Below are positions 56,280 to 64,000 of a stretch of 64,000 nt of DNA, one piece after another. Made by a program: the position numbers and the translations under genes. This stretch comes from Candidatus Accumulibacter propinquus (lineage in GTDB: Bacteria > Pseudomonadota > Gammaproteobacteria > Burkholderiales > Rhodocyclaceae), in contig JADKBU010000013.1 in assembly GCA_016714935.1 (NCBI GenBank), positions 62,001 through 126,000 of the forward strand, read 5' to 3'. The notes under the pieces were generated by a model. The model was not told the origin of the DNA. It did not search any database and worked only from the letters and a program-made list of their open reading frames with translations. Positions within the stretch are counted from its first letter, which is position 1; each line of letters opens with the position of its first letter.

Positions 56280-58139
56280 ATGACTCACCGCAACCGGCGC
56301 CTCGCGGATCCCCCGACCATGGCCGACTACACCAGCGCCGATTGGGCGCGGCGCCAGCAGGCCGAAGCGCTCTTCCTGGCGAAGGCGGCGCCGCCGTCGG
56401 AGCGGCGGCAAGCGCTGTCGCTGGACGACACGGGTCTGATGCTGCACGAACTGCGCGTGCATCAGATCGAGCTGGAGATGCAGAACGAGGAATTGCGACA
56501 GGCCCAACTGGCGCTGGACATCGAGCGGGCGCGCTATTTCGATCTCTATGACCTGGCACCCGTAGGCTACTGCACCCTGAGCGACGCGGGCCTGATCCGG
56601 CAAGCCAACCTGACGGCGGCGAGCCTGCTGGGCGACAGCCGGAGCAGGCTCGCCGGCCAGCCGATCAGCCGCTTCATCGCCAGGGCGGATCAGGACATCT
56701 ACTACCTGCACCGCAAGCGGGCTCTCGAAAACGGCGAGCCGCAGGCCTGCGAATTGCGGATGGTGAAGGCCGACGGTACGTCATTCTGGGCGCACCTGGC
56801 GTCCACCGCCGCGCCGGAGGCCGATGGCGGGGTTCTCCGCCTGGTGCTCAGCGACATCAGCGAGCGCAAGCACGCCGAAGCCGAGCGGGCCAGGTTCGAG
56901 CAGGTGCTGCAGGAACAGAACGCCGAACTGGAGCGCGCCAGGCGGGTGGCGGAAAAAGCCAACCGGGCAAAATCCGAGTTCCTGTCGAACATGAGCCATG
57001 ATCTGCGCACACCGCTCACCGCGATCCTGGGTTTTGCCCAACTGATGGAATCCGGCTCGCCGCCGCCGACGCCGTCGCAGGCGCGCAGCATCGCCCAGAT
57101 CCTCAAGGCGGGCTGGTACCTGCTGGGTTTGATCAACGAAGTGCTCGATCTCTCGCTGATCGAGTCCGGCAGGCTGCTGCTGGCGATGGAATCGGTATCG
57201 CTACCCGAACTGATGGCCGAATGCCAGGGTCTGGTCGAACCGCAGGCGATCGAGCACGGCGTCAGCGTGTCCTTTCCCCGCTTCGACCGGCCGTGCCTGG
57301 TCCAGGCCGACCGCAGGCGACTGCTGCAGGTGCTCACCAACCTGCTGAGCAACGCCATCAAGTACAACCACGCCGGCGGCACGGTGGCCGTGACCTGCCG
57401 TCCGCGCCACCCGGAGGTCTGGCGCATCAGCGTCCGCGACAGCGGCCCGGGCCTGTCGCCGACGCAACTGGCGCAGCTTTTTGAGCCCTTCAATCGTCTC
57501 GGGCAGGAGGTGGGTGGCGAGGAGGGCACCGGCATTGGCCTGGTCGTCTGCAAGCGATTGGTCGAACTGATGCACGGCGTCATCGGCGTCGACAGCCGCG
57601 TCGGCGGAGGCAGCACCTTCTGGATCGAACTGCCTGTGGCGGCGGCAGCGCAGGCGGCGGCCGCAGCCGCAGCGACCAGCGTCCCCCAGTGCCCGCCTGA
57701 TGAAGGGTCATCGCCGCGTACGCTGCTCTATGTCGAGGACAATCCGGCCAATCTGATGCTCGTCGAGGAGATCGTCGCGCGCCGTTCCGATCTTCGTCTG
57801 CTGAGCGCGCGCGATGGCCGGGGCGGCGTCGACACGGCCCGCGCCTGCCGGCCCGAGGTCATCGTGATGGACATCAGCCTGCCGGACATCAGCGGTATCG
57901 AAGCGTTGAAAATGCTCGCCGGCGATCCGGCAACGGCGCACATCCCGGTGATCGCACTGAGTGCCAACGCCATGCCGTGCGACATCGAGAACGGTTTGCG
58001 GGCGGGCTTCTTCCGCTACCTCACGAAGCCGATCCGGATCGACGAATTCAGCGCTGCGCTGGACTTGGCGCTGGCATTTGCCCGTTGCACGCACGCGGAT
58101 GGGTGCAGCGGTCGCGACGGGGAACTGGGCCACCGATGA
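56280..58139 (+). CDS. PAS hybrid histidine kinase (HK-REC)
   Basis: 619 residues from ATG 56280, one base after the CheB-CheR stop. N-terminal module LHELRVHQIELEMQNEELR with LYDLAPVGYCT, PAS (about 95-205), HisKA with His240 in MSHDLRTP (Asp in place of the usual Glu after the His), HATPase (NLLSNAIKYN, DSGPGLSPT, EGTGIGLVV) and a receiver with Asp531 in IVMDISLP. The HisKA acidic residue supports phosphotransfer, and Asp may keep that role. Paralog of the kinase at 39634. Its stop overlaps the start of the B12-cyclase gene. Confidence 0.92.
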   Translation: MTHRNRRLADPPTMADYTSADWARRQQAEALFLAKAAPPSERRQALSLDDTGLMLHELRVHQIELEMQNEELRQAQLALDIERARYFDLYDLAPVGYCTLSDAGLIRQANLTAASLLGDSRSRLAGQPISRFIARADQDIYYLHRKRALENGEPQACELRMVKADGTSFWAHLASTAAPEADGGVLRLVLSDISERKHAEAERARFEQVLQEQNAELERARRVAEKANRAKSEFLSNMSHDLRTPLTAILGFAQLMESGSPPPTPSQARSIAQILKAGWYLLGLINEVLDLSLIESGRLLLAMESVSLPELMAECQGLVEPQAIEHGVSVSFPRFDRPCLVQADRRRLLQVLTNLLSNAIKYNHAGGTVAVTCRPRHPEVWRISVRDSGPGLSPTQLAQLFEPFNRLGQEVGGEEGTGIGLVVCKRLVELMHGVIGVDSRVGGGSTFWIELPVAAAAQAAAAAAATSVPQCPPDEGSSPRTLLYVEDNPANLMLVEEIVARRSDLRLLSARDGRGGVDTARACRPEVIVMDISLPDISGIEALKMLAGDPATAHIPVIALSANAMPCDIENGLRAGFFRYLTKPIRIDEFSAALDLALAFARCTHADGCSGRDGELGHR

Positions 58140-60763
58140 GCCAGGACGAGCAGGATCCGGCAGAAGGCGCCGCGGCCGCGGAACCGGCGACCAACGAAAC
58201 TGCGGACAGCGCGCCGACGCTGCGGCAGCGCGCCGAAGCACGCCTGCAGGGACTCGGTGTCGAGGCGGCAGACGGACTCGAGAACTGGCTGCCGGCCGCG
58301 GGTCGACGGGCCCTGCACGAACTGCGCGTACACCAGATCGAGCTCGAGATGCAGAACGAGGAATTGCGGCAGGCGCAGCTGGTCCTCGACGCCTTGCGGG
58401 CGCGCTACTTCGAACTCTACGAATTGGCGCCGGCGGGCTATTGCAGCGTCAGCGCGGAGGGCCTGATCGTCGAGGCCAACCTCGGCGCTGCGACGCTGCT
58501 CGGCGTCACCCGCGGACGCTTGATCGGACAGCCGTTCAGCCGCTTCATGGCGCAGGACGACGCGGACAGCTTTTATCTGCGGCGCAGGGAGATCCTGGCG
58601 ACCGCTCAGCCGCAGACCTTCGAACTGCGCCTGTGCAGACCGGAGGGCCAGTGTCTCTGGGTGCATGTTTCGGCCACCGCCGCGTCTGAAGAGCAGGGCG
58701 GCGCGTTCCTCTACCTGGTGCTGGTCGATATCAGCGAACGCAAACTGGCCGAAGACGTCGGGCGCGAGCAGCAGGAGTCCTTCCGCCTGATCGCCGAGAA
58801 CCTCGACGGCTTCGTCGCCATTCTCGACCACGAGGGGCGGCGGGTGTACAACAGTCCGTCCTATACCCGTCTGGTCGGCGAACGCGATATTCGCGGCAGT
58901 TCGTCGTTCGAGGAAGTCCATCCGGACGACCGCGCGCGCGTCATCAAGGCCTTTCGCGAGACCGTCGCCAGCGGTGTCGGCCAGCCTCTCGAATATCGCT
59001 TTCTGCGCGCCGACGGGGGCGTCTGCCTGCTGGAGTCGCGCAGCGGCGTGATCCGGGACGCCGCAGGCCGCTGCAAACAGGTGGTCGTCGTCGCGCAGGA
59101 CATCACCGAACGGCGGCTGGCCGAGGCCAGAATCCACCATCTGGCCTTTCATGACCCCTTGACGCAACTGGCCAACCGCCTGACGCTGATGGACCGCCTG
59201 CAGCAGGGCATGGCGGCCAGCAAGCGCAGTGGCTGTCATGGCGCGCTGCTGTTCCTGGACCTGGACAATTTCAAGTCGGTGAACGACCGGCACGGCCATG
59301 CGGCGGGGGATCTGTTGCTGATCGAGGCGGCGGCCCGGTTGAGCGGCTGCGTGCGCGCGGTGGACACCGTCGCGCGCTTCGGTGGCGACGAGTTCGTGGT
59401 GTTGCTGAGCGACCTGCCGGCGGCGGCCACCGAAGCCTGCGCGCAGGCCCGGCAGGTGGCCGAGAAAATCCGCCACGCCCTGGCACAACCCTATCGCCTG
59501 ACGATCCGGCAAGCGGGCCAGGCCGACACCGGGATCGAGCACCAGTGCACCGCCAGCATCGGCGTGGCGCTGTTCATGGACCATGCGGCGAGTGCCGACG
59601 ACCTGCTCAAGTGGGCCGATGCGGCGATGTACCAGGCCAAGGAGGGCGGGCGCAATCGGATCGCTTTCCATGCCGCCTTGCGCCCCGGCCGCAACTCGCG
59701 GCAGGTCAGCGGGCGTCGCCGGGTGAACGGCGAGTTCGACCCGCCGGACAACCGCTGGTGGCGGGAGCAGGCCACCAGCACGGTCGTCGACGCCCTGTAT
59801 GCCCGCTATCCGAGTCTGGCGCGACGCTTCGGGCCGGGTGGCCGGCAGGCCTGCGCCGCGGACATCCAGGGTCACCTCGACGCTCTCGATGCGTCGGTGG
59901 TGACCGGACAGCCGGGCCTGTTCGCCGAGTACGCCGTGTGGTTGAAGGACGTCCTGGCGAGTCGCGGCGCGCCGGGAAGTTATCTGGCCGAATCCTTCGA
60001 ACTGCTCGCCGGATTCCTCGGCGAGCATCTGCCGGCGGAAGACGGCGGGCACGTTTGCCCGCTGCTGCGCGCCACCAGCGACGCGCTGCGGCAAAAGGGA
60101 CTGCCGGCCCGGTCGCTCGGCGCCCGCGTATCGCCCCTGGCGGATGCCTCCCGCTACCGGAAGGCGGCGCTGGGCGGTCGCCAGAAGCTGGCGCAGAAAC
60201 TGATGCGCGAGCTTCTGCAGGAAGGCCTGACGCTGACCGAAGCTTCGGTGCGCCTGATCCAGCCGGCCATGGTCGAGGTCGGCGAACTGTGGCAGGGGAA
60301 CCGCATCAGTGTCGCGCAGGAACACCTGGCGACGGCGATCAGCGAAAACGTCATCGCGCGCGCCTACCTGCAGGCGACTTTCGCCGCGCCGGTCGGGCGC
60401 ACGGTGCTCCTCGCCGGCGTCACCGGCAATCGGCACACCCTTGGCCTGCGGATGGTTTCCGACGCTTTCGAGACGATCGGCTGGGACGTGCTGTACCTCG
60501 GGGGGGATGTGCCGATCATCGACCTGATCCGGCAGATCGACGCCAGTCCCGTCGACGTGCTCGGCCTGTCGCTGTCGCTGCCCGCCCATCTGGTGGTCGC
60601 CCGCGAGACCGCCCAGCGCCTGCGGGCCGAACTCGGTAACCGCTGCCCGACAATCCTGATGGGTGGCCTCGCGACGCACTTCGGCGAGCGCATCTGGCGG
60701 TCGCTGGCGGCCGACGGCTGGGCCGCCGATGCCCTGCAGATCGTCGAGCAGGGCGGGTCGTGA
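58136..60763 (+). CDS. PAS-GGDEF diguanylate cyclase fused to a B12-binding module
   Basis: 875 residues, no membrane helix; ATG 58136 overlaps the kinase stop. N-terminal module LHELRVHQIELEMQNEELR, PAS 1 (about 85-200), PAS 2 (about 210-325), GGDEF (about 330-505) with GGDEF at 416-420 and an RAVD inhibitory site, a helical linker (about 540-655), then a cobalamin-binding helical cap (about 670-745) and Rossmann-type domain (about 750-870). The cap shows W719-x9-E729-H730, the signature of CarH/LitR photoreceptors, and His767 in GNRHTLG is placed as the lower cobalt ligand; an Asn replaces the usual Asp. Predicted: c-di-GMP synthesis controlled by adenosylcobalamin, perhaps by light. Confidence 0.9.
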   Translation: MSQDEQDPAEGAAAAEPATNETADSAPTLRQRAEARLQGLGVEAADGLENWLPAAGRRALHELRVHQIELEMQNEELRQAQLVLDALRARYFELYELAPAGYCSVSAEGLIVEANLGAATLLGVTRGRLIGQPFSRFMAQDDADSFYLRRREILATAQPQTFELRLCRPEGQCLWVHVSATAASEEQGGAFLYLVLVDISERKLAEDVGREQQESFRLIAENLDGFVAILDHEGRRVYNSPSYTRLVGERDIRGSSSFEEVHPDDRARVIKAFRETVASGVGQPLEYRFLRADGGVCLLESRSGVIRDAAGRCKQVVVVAQDITERRLAEARIHHLAFHDPLTQLANRLTLMDRLQQGMAASKRSGCHGALLFLDLDNFKSVNDRHGHAAGDLLLIEAAARLSGCVRAVDTVARFGGDEFVVLLSDLPAAATEACAQARQVAEKIRHALAQPYRLTIRQAGQADTGIEHQCTASIGVALFMDHAASADDLLKWADAAMYQAKEGGRNRIAFHAALRPGRNSRQVSGRRRVNGEFDPPDNRWWREQATSTVVDALYARYPSLARRFGPGGRQACAADIQGHLDALDASVVTGQPGLFAEYAVWLKDVLASRGAPGSYLAESFELLAGFLGEHLPAEDGGHVCPLLRATSDALRQKGLPARSLGARVSPLADASRYRKAALGGRQKLAQKLMRELLQEGLTLTEASVRLIQPAMVEVGELWQGNRISVAQEHLATAISENVIARAYLQATFAAPVGRTVLLAGVTGNRHTLGLRMVSDAFETIGWDVLYLGGDVPIIDLIRQIDASPVDVLGLSLSLPAHLVVARETAQRLRAELGNRCPTILMGGLATHFGERIWRSLAADGWAADALQIVEQGGS

Positions 60764-60845
60764 AGCGGCGGCGCGGGCGCGCGTAAGGCGATTTCCACGA
60801 GAGAAGATCCCCAGAGTTCTATGACTTTGCGTATTGCCAAAGCAA

Positions 60846-60993
60846 CTCCTCCCCCTTCAAGGGCTTCAAGGGGGAGGTTGGGAGGGGGATGGGGAAAAGA
60901 GCCGTCCTTTCCATGCATGATCACCCCATCCCCACCCCAGCCCTTCCAATCGCAAACGTCGCTGTCGCGACCTTCCCCTTGAAGGGGAGGGAG
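60846..60993. repeat. REP-like palindromic element
   Basis: CTCCCCCTT (60849-60857) pairs with AAGGGGGAG (60868-60876); about 100 bases on, CCCCTTGAAGGGG forms a second hairpin. The inner arms (GGTTGGGAGGGGGATGGGG and CCCCATCCCCACCCCAG) are also imperfect inverted copies. This is the style of dispersed intergenic repeats; other copies would lie outside the window. Confidence 0.65.
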
Positions 60994-61079
60994 TGCGCCC
61001 ATGGTCGATATGCGCATTGCTGGAAACCGCCTAAAGTCGCCGACCGGCTTGGGGTGGCCGGCGCAGGTTCGCGAGTCTC

Positions 61080-61122
61080 TGTGCGGCACCGTACAGATGC
61101 TCCCGGTGGTTCTGCCTACAGT
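61080..61122 (+). promoter_or_regulatory. Putative Crp/Fnr-type class II promoter, site d
   Basis: TGTGCG-GCAC-CGTACA (61080-61095), GA, 19 bases, TACAGT (61117-61122), the best -10 of the six. The predicted start at about 61129 leaves a 20-base leader to the BON lipoprotein gene. Confidence 0.65.
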
Positions 61123-61148
61123 GTTGCCTTACCTCAGGAGAACCGACC

Positions 61149-61463
61149 ATGAACCCCATCGCCAAGTATCTTTCCGCAACCTTTCTCGCCGTGACGCTGC
61201 TCACCTCGGTTGCGTGCTCATCGACACCGAAGCAGGAGGGAACCGGCGAGTATGTCGACGACAGCGTCATCACCACCAAGGTCAAGGCGGCCGTGTTCAA
61301 TGAGCCGATGCTCAAGTCCGCCGAAATCAACGTTGAAACCTTCAAGGGCGTGGTGCAGCTGAGCGGTTTCGTAAGCTCGCAATCGGCGGCGAACAAGGCG
61401 GTCGAAGTCGTGCGCAGCGTCGGTGGCGTGAAATCCGTGAAGAACGACATGCGGATCAAGTGA
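61149..61463 (+). CDS. BON-domain lipoprotein
   Basis: 104 residues, CAGGAG before the ATG. A lipoprotein signal ends in LTSVAC (Cys23 as lipidated residue), followed by one BON domain (about 38-104; DDSVITTKVKAAVF, VVQLSGFVSSQ, GGVKSVKNDMRI). BON proteins (OsmY, DolP type) bind phospholipid and protect the envelope during stress. It has the clearest copy of the shared promoter motif. Confidence 0.9.
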   Translation: MNPIAKYLSATFLAVTLLTSVACSSTPKQEGTGEYVDDSVITTKVKAAVFNEPMLKSAEINVETFKGVVQLSGFVSSQSAANKAVEVVRSVGGVKSVKNDMRIK

Positions 61464-61476
61464 GCGCCGGCTGATT

Positions 61477-61513
61477 GCCGCTGCCAGCGGGCGACGCGTT
61501 CGCCGGCAGCGGC
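61477..61513 (+). terminator. Stable hairpin after the BON gene
   Basis: GCCGCTGCC (61477-61485) pairs with GGCAGCGGC (61505-61513), with an inner GGCGA / TCGCC stem. No T-run follows. Confidence 0.4.
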
Positions 61514-61564
61514 GCAGCGGTGATTCGTTCGTCACCGGCGCGCAGACCCTGGGGGAGGAAACGC

Positions 61565-62533
61565 GTGGCAAACCCGGCCAACCACCCGCAGCGTCTTGCG
61601 CTCTACCGCGAACTGCACGCCCGCCTGCCGGCAACACTCAAACGTCTGAAGGGCCTGCTGCTCGCGTCGCTGAGCGCGTGGATCGATCACCGCGCAGCGA
61701 GCAAGGGCGCCGCGCTGGCCTTTTATACCTTGTTCTCGATGACGCCGATCCTGGTGCTGGCGATCGCGGTCGCCGGTTATTTCTTTGGTACCGAGGCGGC
61801 CCAGGGCGAGATCGTCGGCCAGGTCCAGGGCCTGACCGGACCGAACGGTGCGCAGGCGATTCAGGCCTTGCTGGCCGCCGCCCGCGATCCCGCTTCCGGC
61901 TTGCTCGCGACGCTGCTCGCCGGCGGCCTCCTGGTACTCGGGGCGACCAGCGTGTTTGCCGAGCTGAAGGGCAGCCTGGACGAGATCTGGGGCGTCACCA
62001 GGAGCACGCGGTCGGCTTTCATGGTGCTCCTGCGAACCCGCCTGGTGTCCTTTGGCCTGGTGCTTGGACTGGCGTTCCTGCTGCTCGTCTCGCTGGTCGT
62101 CAGTGCCGCGCTGGCGATGCTCGAACGCTATGCGGGCGGCGCGTGGGGCAGTTCGAGCGTGTTTCTGTCGACGCTCGCCCTGCTTATTTCTTACGCCATC
62201 ATCGCCTGCATGTTTGCCGTGATCTACAAGACCCTGCCGGATGCGCTGCTGTCCTGGCGCGATGTCTGGATCGGCGCCGCGTTTACGGCCGGCCTGTTCG
62301 TCTTTGGAAAGTTTGCGATCGGCCTGTATCTGGGCAACAGCGGCGTGGCTTCGAGCTTCGGTGCCGCCGGATCGCTGATTGCCCTGCTGCTCTGGGTGTA
62401 TTACTCGGCACAGATCTTCTTTCTGGGTGCCGAATTTACCCGCCAGTACGCCCTCGGGTTCGGCAGCCTGCGGGCCAGGCAGCCCTGCGACGAGGAGCGG
62501 GGTTGCCGCGATGCCTCCCGCGAAGTCGATTGA
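61565..62533 (+). CDS. YihY/BrkB family inner-membrane protein
   Basis: 322 residues from GTG 61565, chosen because GGGGGAGG lies 6 bases upstream; the open frame begins earlier but lacks conserved sequence. Six hydrophobic segments, with the family features RAASKGAALAFYTLFSMTPIL near residue 45 and the end segment LLWVYYSAQIFFLGAEFTRQYA. The family was once called RNase BN in error; its role is still unclear, with lipid or solute transport suggested. The C-terminal 20 residues are charged and variable. Confidence 0.88.
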   Translation: MANPANHPQRLALYRELHARLPATLKRLKGLLLASLSAWIDHRAASKGAALAFYTLFSMTPILVLAIAVAGYFFGTEAAQGEIVGQVQGLTGPNGAQAIQALLAAARDPASGLLATLLAGGLLVLGATSVFAELKGSLDEIWGVTRSTRSAFMVLLRTRLVSFGLVLGLAFLLLVSLVVSAALAMLERYAGGAWGSSSVFLSTLALLISYAIIACMFAVIYKTLPDALLSWRDVWIGAAFTAGLFVFGKFAIGLYLGNSGVASSFGAAGSLIALLLWVYYSAQIFFLGAEFTRQYALGFGSLRARQPCDEERGCRDASREVD

Positions 62534-62563
62534 GAGCTCGCCAATCCTGGAAGGGAACCTGAA

Positions 62564-64000
62564 TTGAACGTCGGCAGCAAGCTCAGCGAATATCTGCATC
62601 GGTTGGCGACACATCGCGATGACGGCGGCTGGCCACGTCCTGCGGACGACGGCGAGGCACCGTTGCGATCGGAGTTGTTCAGCGCCGATCAGATGGAGCA
62701 GCACGGCAGGATTCTCGCCGCGGCACACGCGCTTGCCGAGAGCTGCGCCGCGGATCAGTTGCTGGCGCGCCTGGCGGCCAACGAAAGCGCCCTGGTCGGG
62801 GTGTGCAGGCGGCTGACCGCGGCGGTCACCGAGAACCGCCGCATCACCCCGGCCGCGGAATGGCTGCTCGATAATTTCTACCTCATCGAAGAGCAGATCA
62901 GCACTGCCAAGCGGCACCTGCCCAAGGGCTACAGCCGGGAGCTGCCGCGCCTGGCGCGCGGGCCGTCGGCCGGTTGTCCGCGGGTCTATGATATTGCCCT
63001 GGAAATCATCGCGCACGGCGACGGGCGTGTGGATACCGATAGCCTCGGTCGCTTCGTCGCCGCCTACCAGACCGTCACCGCGCTCAAGCTTGGCGAGTTG
63101 TGGGCCATTCCGATCATGCTGCGGTTGGCGCTGATCGAAAATCTCCGGCGCGTCGGGGTGCGCATCGCGACGGGTTGGGACGAACGAAATCTGGCCGATT
63201 CCTGGGCAGACCGGATGACCGAGATTGCCGAGCAGGATCCGAAAAGCCTGATCCTGGTGATCGCCGACATGGCGCGTTCCAGTCCGCCGATGGTCGGCGC
63301 CTTCGTCGCCGAGCTGGCGCGGCGCCTGCAGGGGCGGGGTCCGGCTCTGGCCTTGCCGCTGACCTGGATCGAGCAGCGCCTCTCCGAATCGGGCCTGACG
63401 ATCGAACAACTGGTGCAGTCCGAGAATCAGCGCCAGGCCGCCGATCAGGTCTCGATCAGCAACAGCATCGGCAGCCTGCGGGTGCTTGGGGCGATGGACT
63501 GGCGGGACTTTGTCGAGACCACCAGCGTCGTCGAGCGTACCTTGCGCGAGGATCCGGCCGGCGTCTATGAGCGGATGGATTTTGCCACCCGCGATCGCTA
63601 TCGCCACGCCACCGAGGCGATCGCCAGGAAGAGCCACCTGGCCGAGGGTGAGGTCGCCCGTCGGGCGGTCGAGCTGGCGCGTGCCGCCGCCGGCGATGCT
63701 GCCGACGGTTGCGGCGAACGCGCGCGGCACGTCGGCTTCTACCTGATCGACCAGGGCTTGCCGGATCTGGAGCGGGCGGCCGCCGTCCGCCATTCCGGCG
63801 CTGCCGCGCTGTGTCGATCAGCAGGTCGCTTCCCCCTCCCGCTGTATCTGGGCGGCATCGTGCTGCTCAGCGCAATCGGCGGCGCCGGCCTGCTCGCCCA
63901 GGCCCTGGCTTTCGGCATGCCGGCCTGGTGGCTGCCGCCGCTCGGCCTGCTGGCGTTGCTGGCGGTGAGCCACCTGGCCGTGGCGCTGGTCAACTGGCTG
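62564..64000 (+). CDS. ndvB: Cyclic beta-1,2-glucan synthase (NdvB-type), N-terminal part
   Basis: Open from TTG 62564 (GGAAGGGA upstream) to the window end; 479 codons, the gene continues. The soluble N-terminal region has AEWLLDNFYLIEEQI, LPKGYSRELPRL and SISNSIGSLRVLGAMDWRDF, the conserved opening of NdvB/ChvB-like proteins, then membrane helices begin at about residue 425 (LYLGGIVLLSAIGGAGLLA). The full protein, normally about 2800 residues, has glycosyltransferase GT84 and GH94 phosphorylase parts and makes periplasmic cyclic glucans used in osmoadaptation and host interaction. An earlier ATG is not available in frame. Confidence 0.85.
   Translation, partial: MNVGSKLSEYLHRLATHRDDGGWPRPADDGEAPLRSELFSADQMEQHGRILAAAHALAESCAADQLLARLAANESALVGVCRRLTAAVTENRRITPAAEWLLDNFYLIEEQISTAKRHLPKGYSRELPRLARGPSAGCPRVYDIALEIIAHGDGRVDTDSLGRFVAAYQTVTALKLGELWAIPIMLRLALIENLRRVGVRIATGWDERNLADSWADRMTEIAEQDPKSLILVIADMARSSPPMVGAFVAELARRLQGRGPALALPLTWIEQRLSESGLTIEQLVQSENQRQAADQVSISNSIGSLRVLGAMDWRDFVETTSVVERTLREDPAGVYERMDFATRDRYRHATEAIARKSHLAEGEVARRAVELARAAAGDAADGCGERARHVGFYLIDQGLPDLERAAAVRHSGAAALCRSAGRFPLPLYLGGIVLLSAIGGAGLLAQALAFGMPAWWLPPLGLLALLAVSHLAVALVNWL

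Larger units (their letters stand above)
60764..61148. other. Intergenic region with palindromic repeat and promoter site
   Basis: 385 bases without a gene. The left part is a REP-like palindrome (60846-60993), the right part carries the activator site at 61080 that fits the BON lipoprotein gene. Confidence 0.6.

Noticed and set aside
58016..60679. 887-residue minus-strand open frame opposite the B12 cyclase
   Set aside because: Antisense of a well-supported gene; it lacks a ribosome site and recognisable sequence.
61532..63793. 753-residue open frame on the minus strand across the YihY and NdvB genes
   Set aside because: It is a GC-rich shadow: Arg/Gln/Gly/Pro-rich composition, no domain, and the plus-strand genes have clear family motifs.
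1..64000. CRISPR arrays, tRNA/rRNA genes, transposases, phage genes
   Set aside because: None was recognised on either strand; the only long repeats are the esterase pair and related sensor domains.

Overview
The window is a GC-rich (roughly two thirds G+C, by eye) chromosomal segment from a betaproteobacterium. Gene content fits the Rhodocyclales and an Accumulibacter-like polyphosphate/PHA-storing organism: thiG-trmB and rph-rdgB-hemW gene order, a phasin, very many PAS/GGDEF/histidine-kinase proteins and an NdvB-type glucan synthase. The taxonomy is an inference from content; no rRNA or tRNA gene is present to test it.

Layout. 0-14.2 kb is mostly core genome: the end of thiG, trmB, a tonB-like gene, a periplasmic ankyrin protein, the minus-strand run Ser/Thr kinase - PP2C phosphatase - rph - rdgB - hemW, then yicC followed by a tightly overlapping four-gene cassette (DUF3348, DUF802, OmpA-like, DUF2894) and a SulP transporter. 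The DUF802/OmpA pair carries the hallmarks of an ion-driven MotAB/ExbBD/ZorAB-type motor. 14.7-32.1 kb is a plus-strand signalling block: four histidine-kinase genes and two diguanylate cyclases, three of which share the same double-Cache membrane sensor. 32.1-38.5 kb, minus strand, holds two tandem SGNH-esterase autotransporters with almost identical beta-barrel DNA (both frameshifted) and a PAS-GGDEF-EAL-hemerythrin protein.

38.8-49.6 kb is an accessory stress/iron region: a broken ferritin-like gene, a hybrid kinase with a response regulator, two paralogous Crp/Fnr regulators, DUF3309 and DUF883 membrane proteins, a zinc-ribbon protein, an encapsulated-ferritin (EncFtn) protein without a shell gene, a decayed REC-PAS-GGDEF-EAL gene and a phasin. 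49.6-60.8 kb is a second signalling block: hybrid kinase, chemoreceptor, then an overlapping trio of CheB-CheR-PAS fusion, hybrid kinase, and a diguanylate cyclase that ends in a cobalamin-binding module with the W-x9-EH signature of B12 photoreceptors. The window closes with a BON lipoprotein, a YihY/BrkB membrane protein and the N-terminal part of a cyclic beta-1,2-glucan synthase.

Two observations tie the window together. First, six copies of a 16-bp inverted repeat (consensus YGTGNG-N4-CGTACR followed by GA) sit upstream of the stress-type genes between 38.6 and 61.1 kb. Each is followed at an identical spacing by a -10-like hexamer, which puts the repeat centre at -41.5, the class II position of a Crp/Fnr activator; two Crp/Fnr genes lie in the same region. 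Second, at least five genes are interrupted (three one-base homopolymer losses in the two esterase copies, a one-base loss in a receiver domain, a repeat-driven frameshift in the ferritin-like gene and a large internal deletion in a GGDEF-EAL gene), so either base-calling errors or local gene decay affect this sequence.
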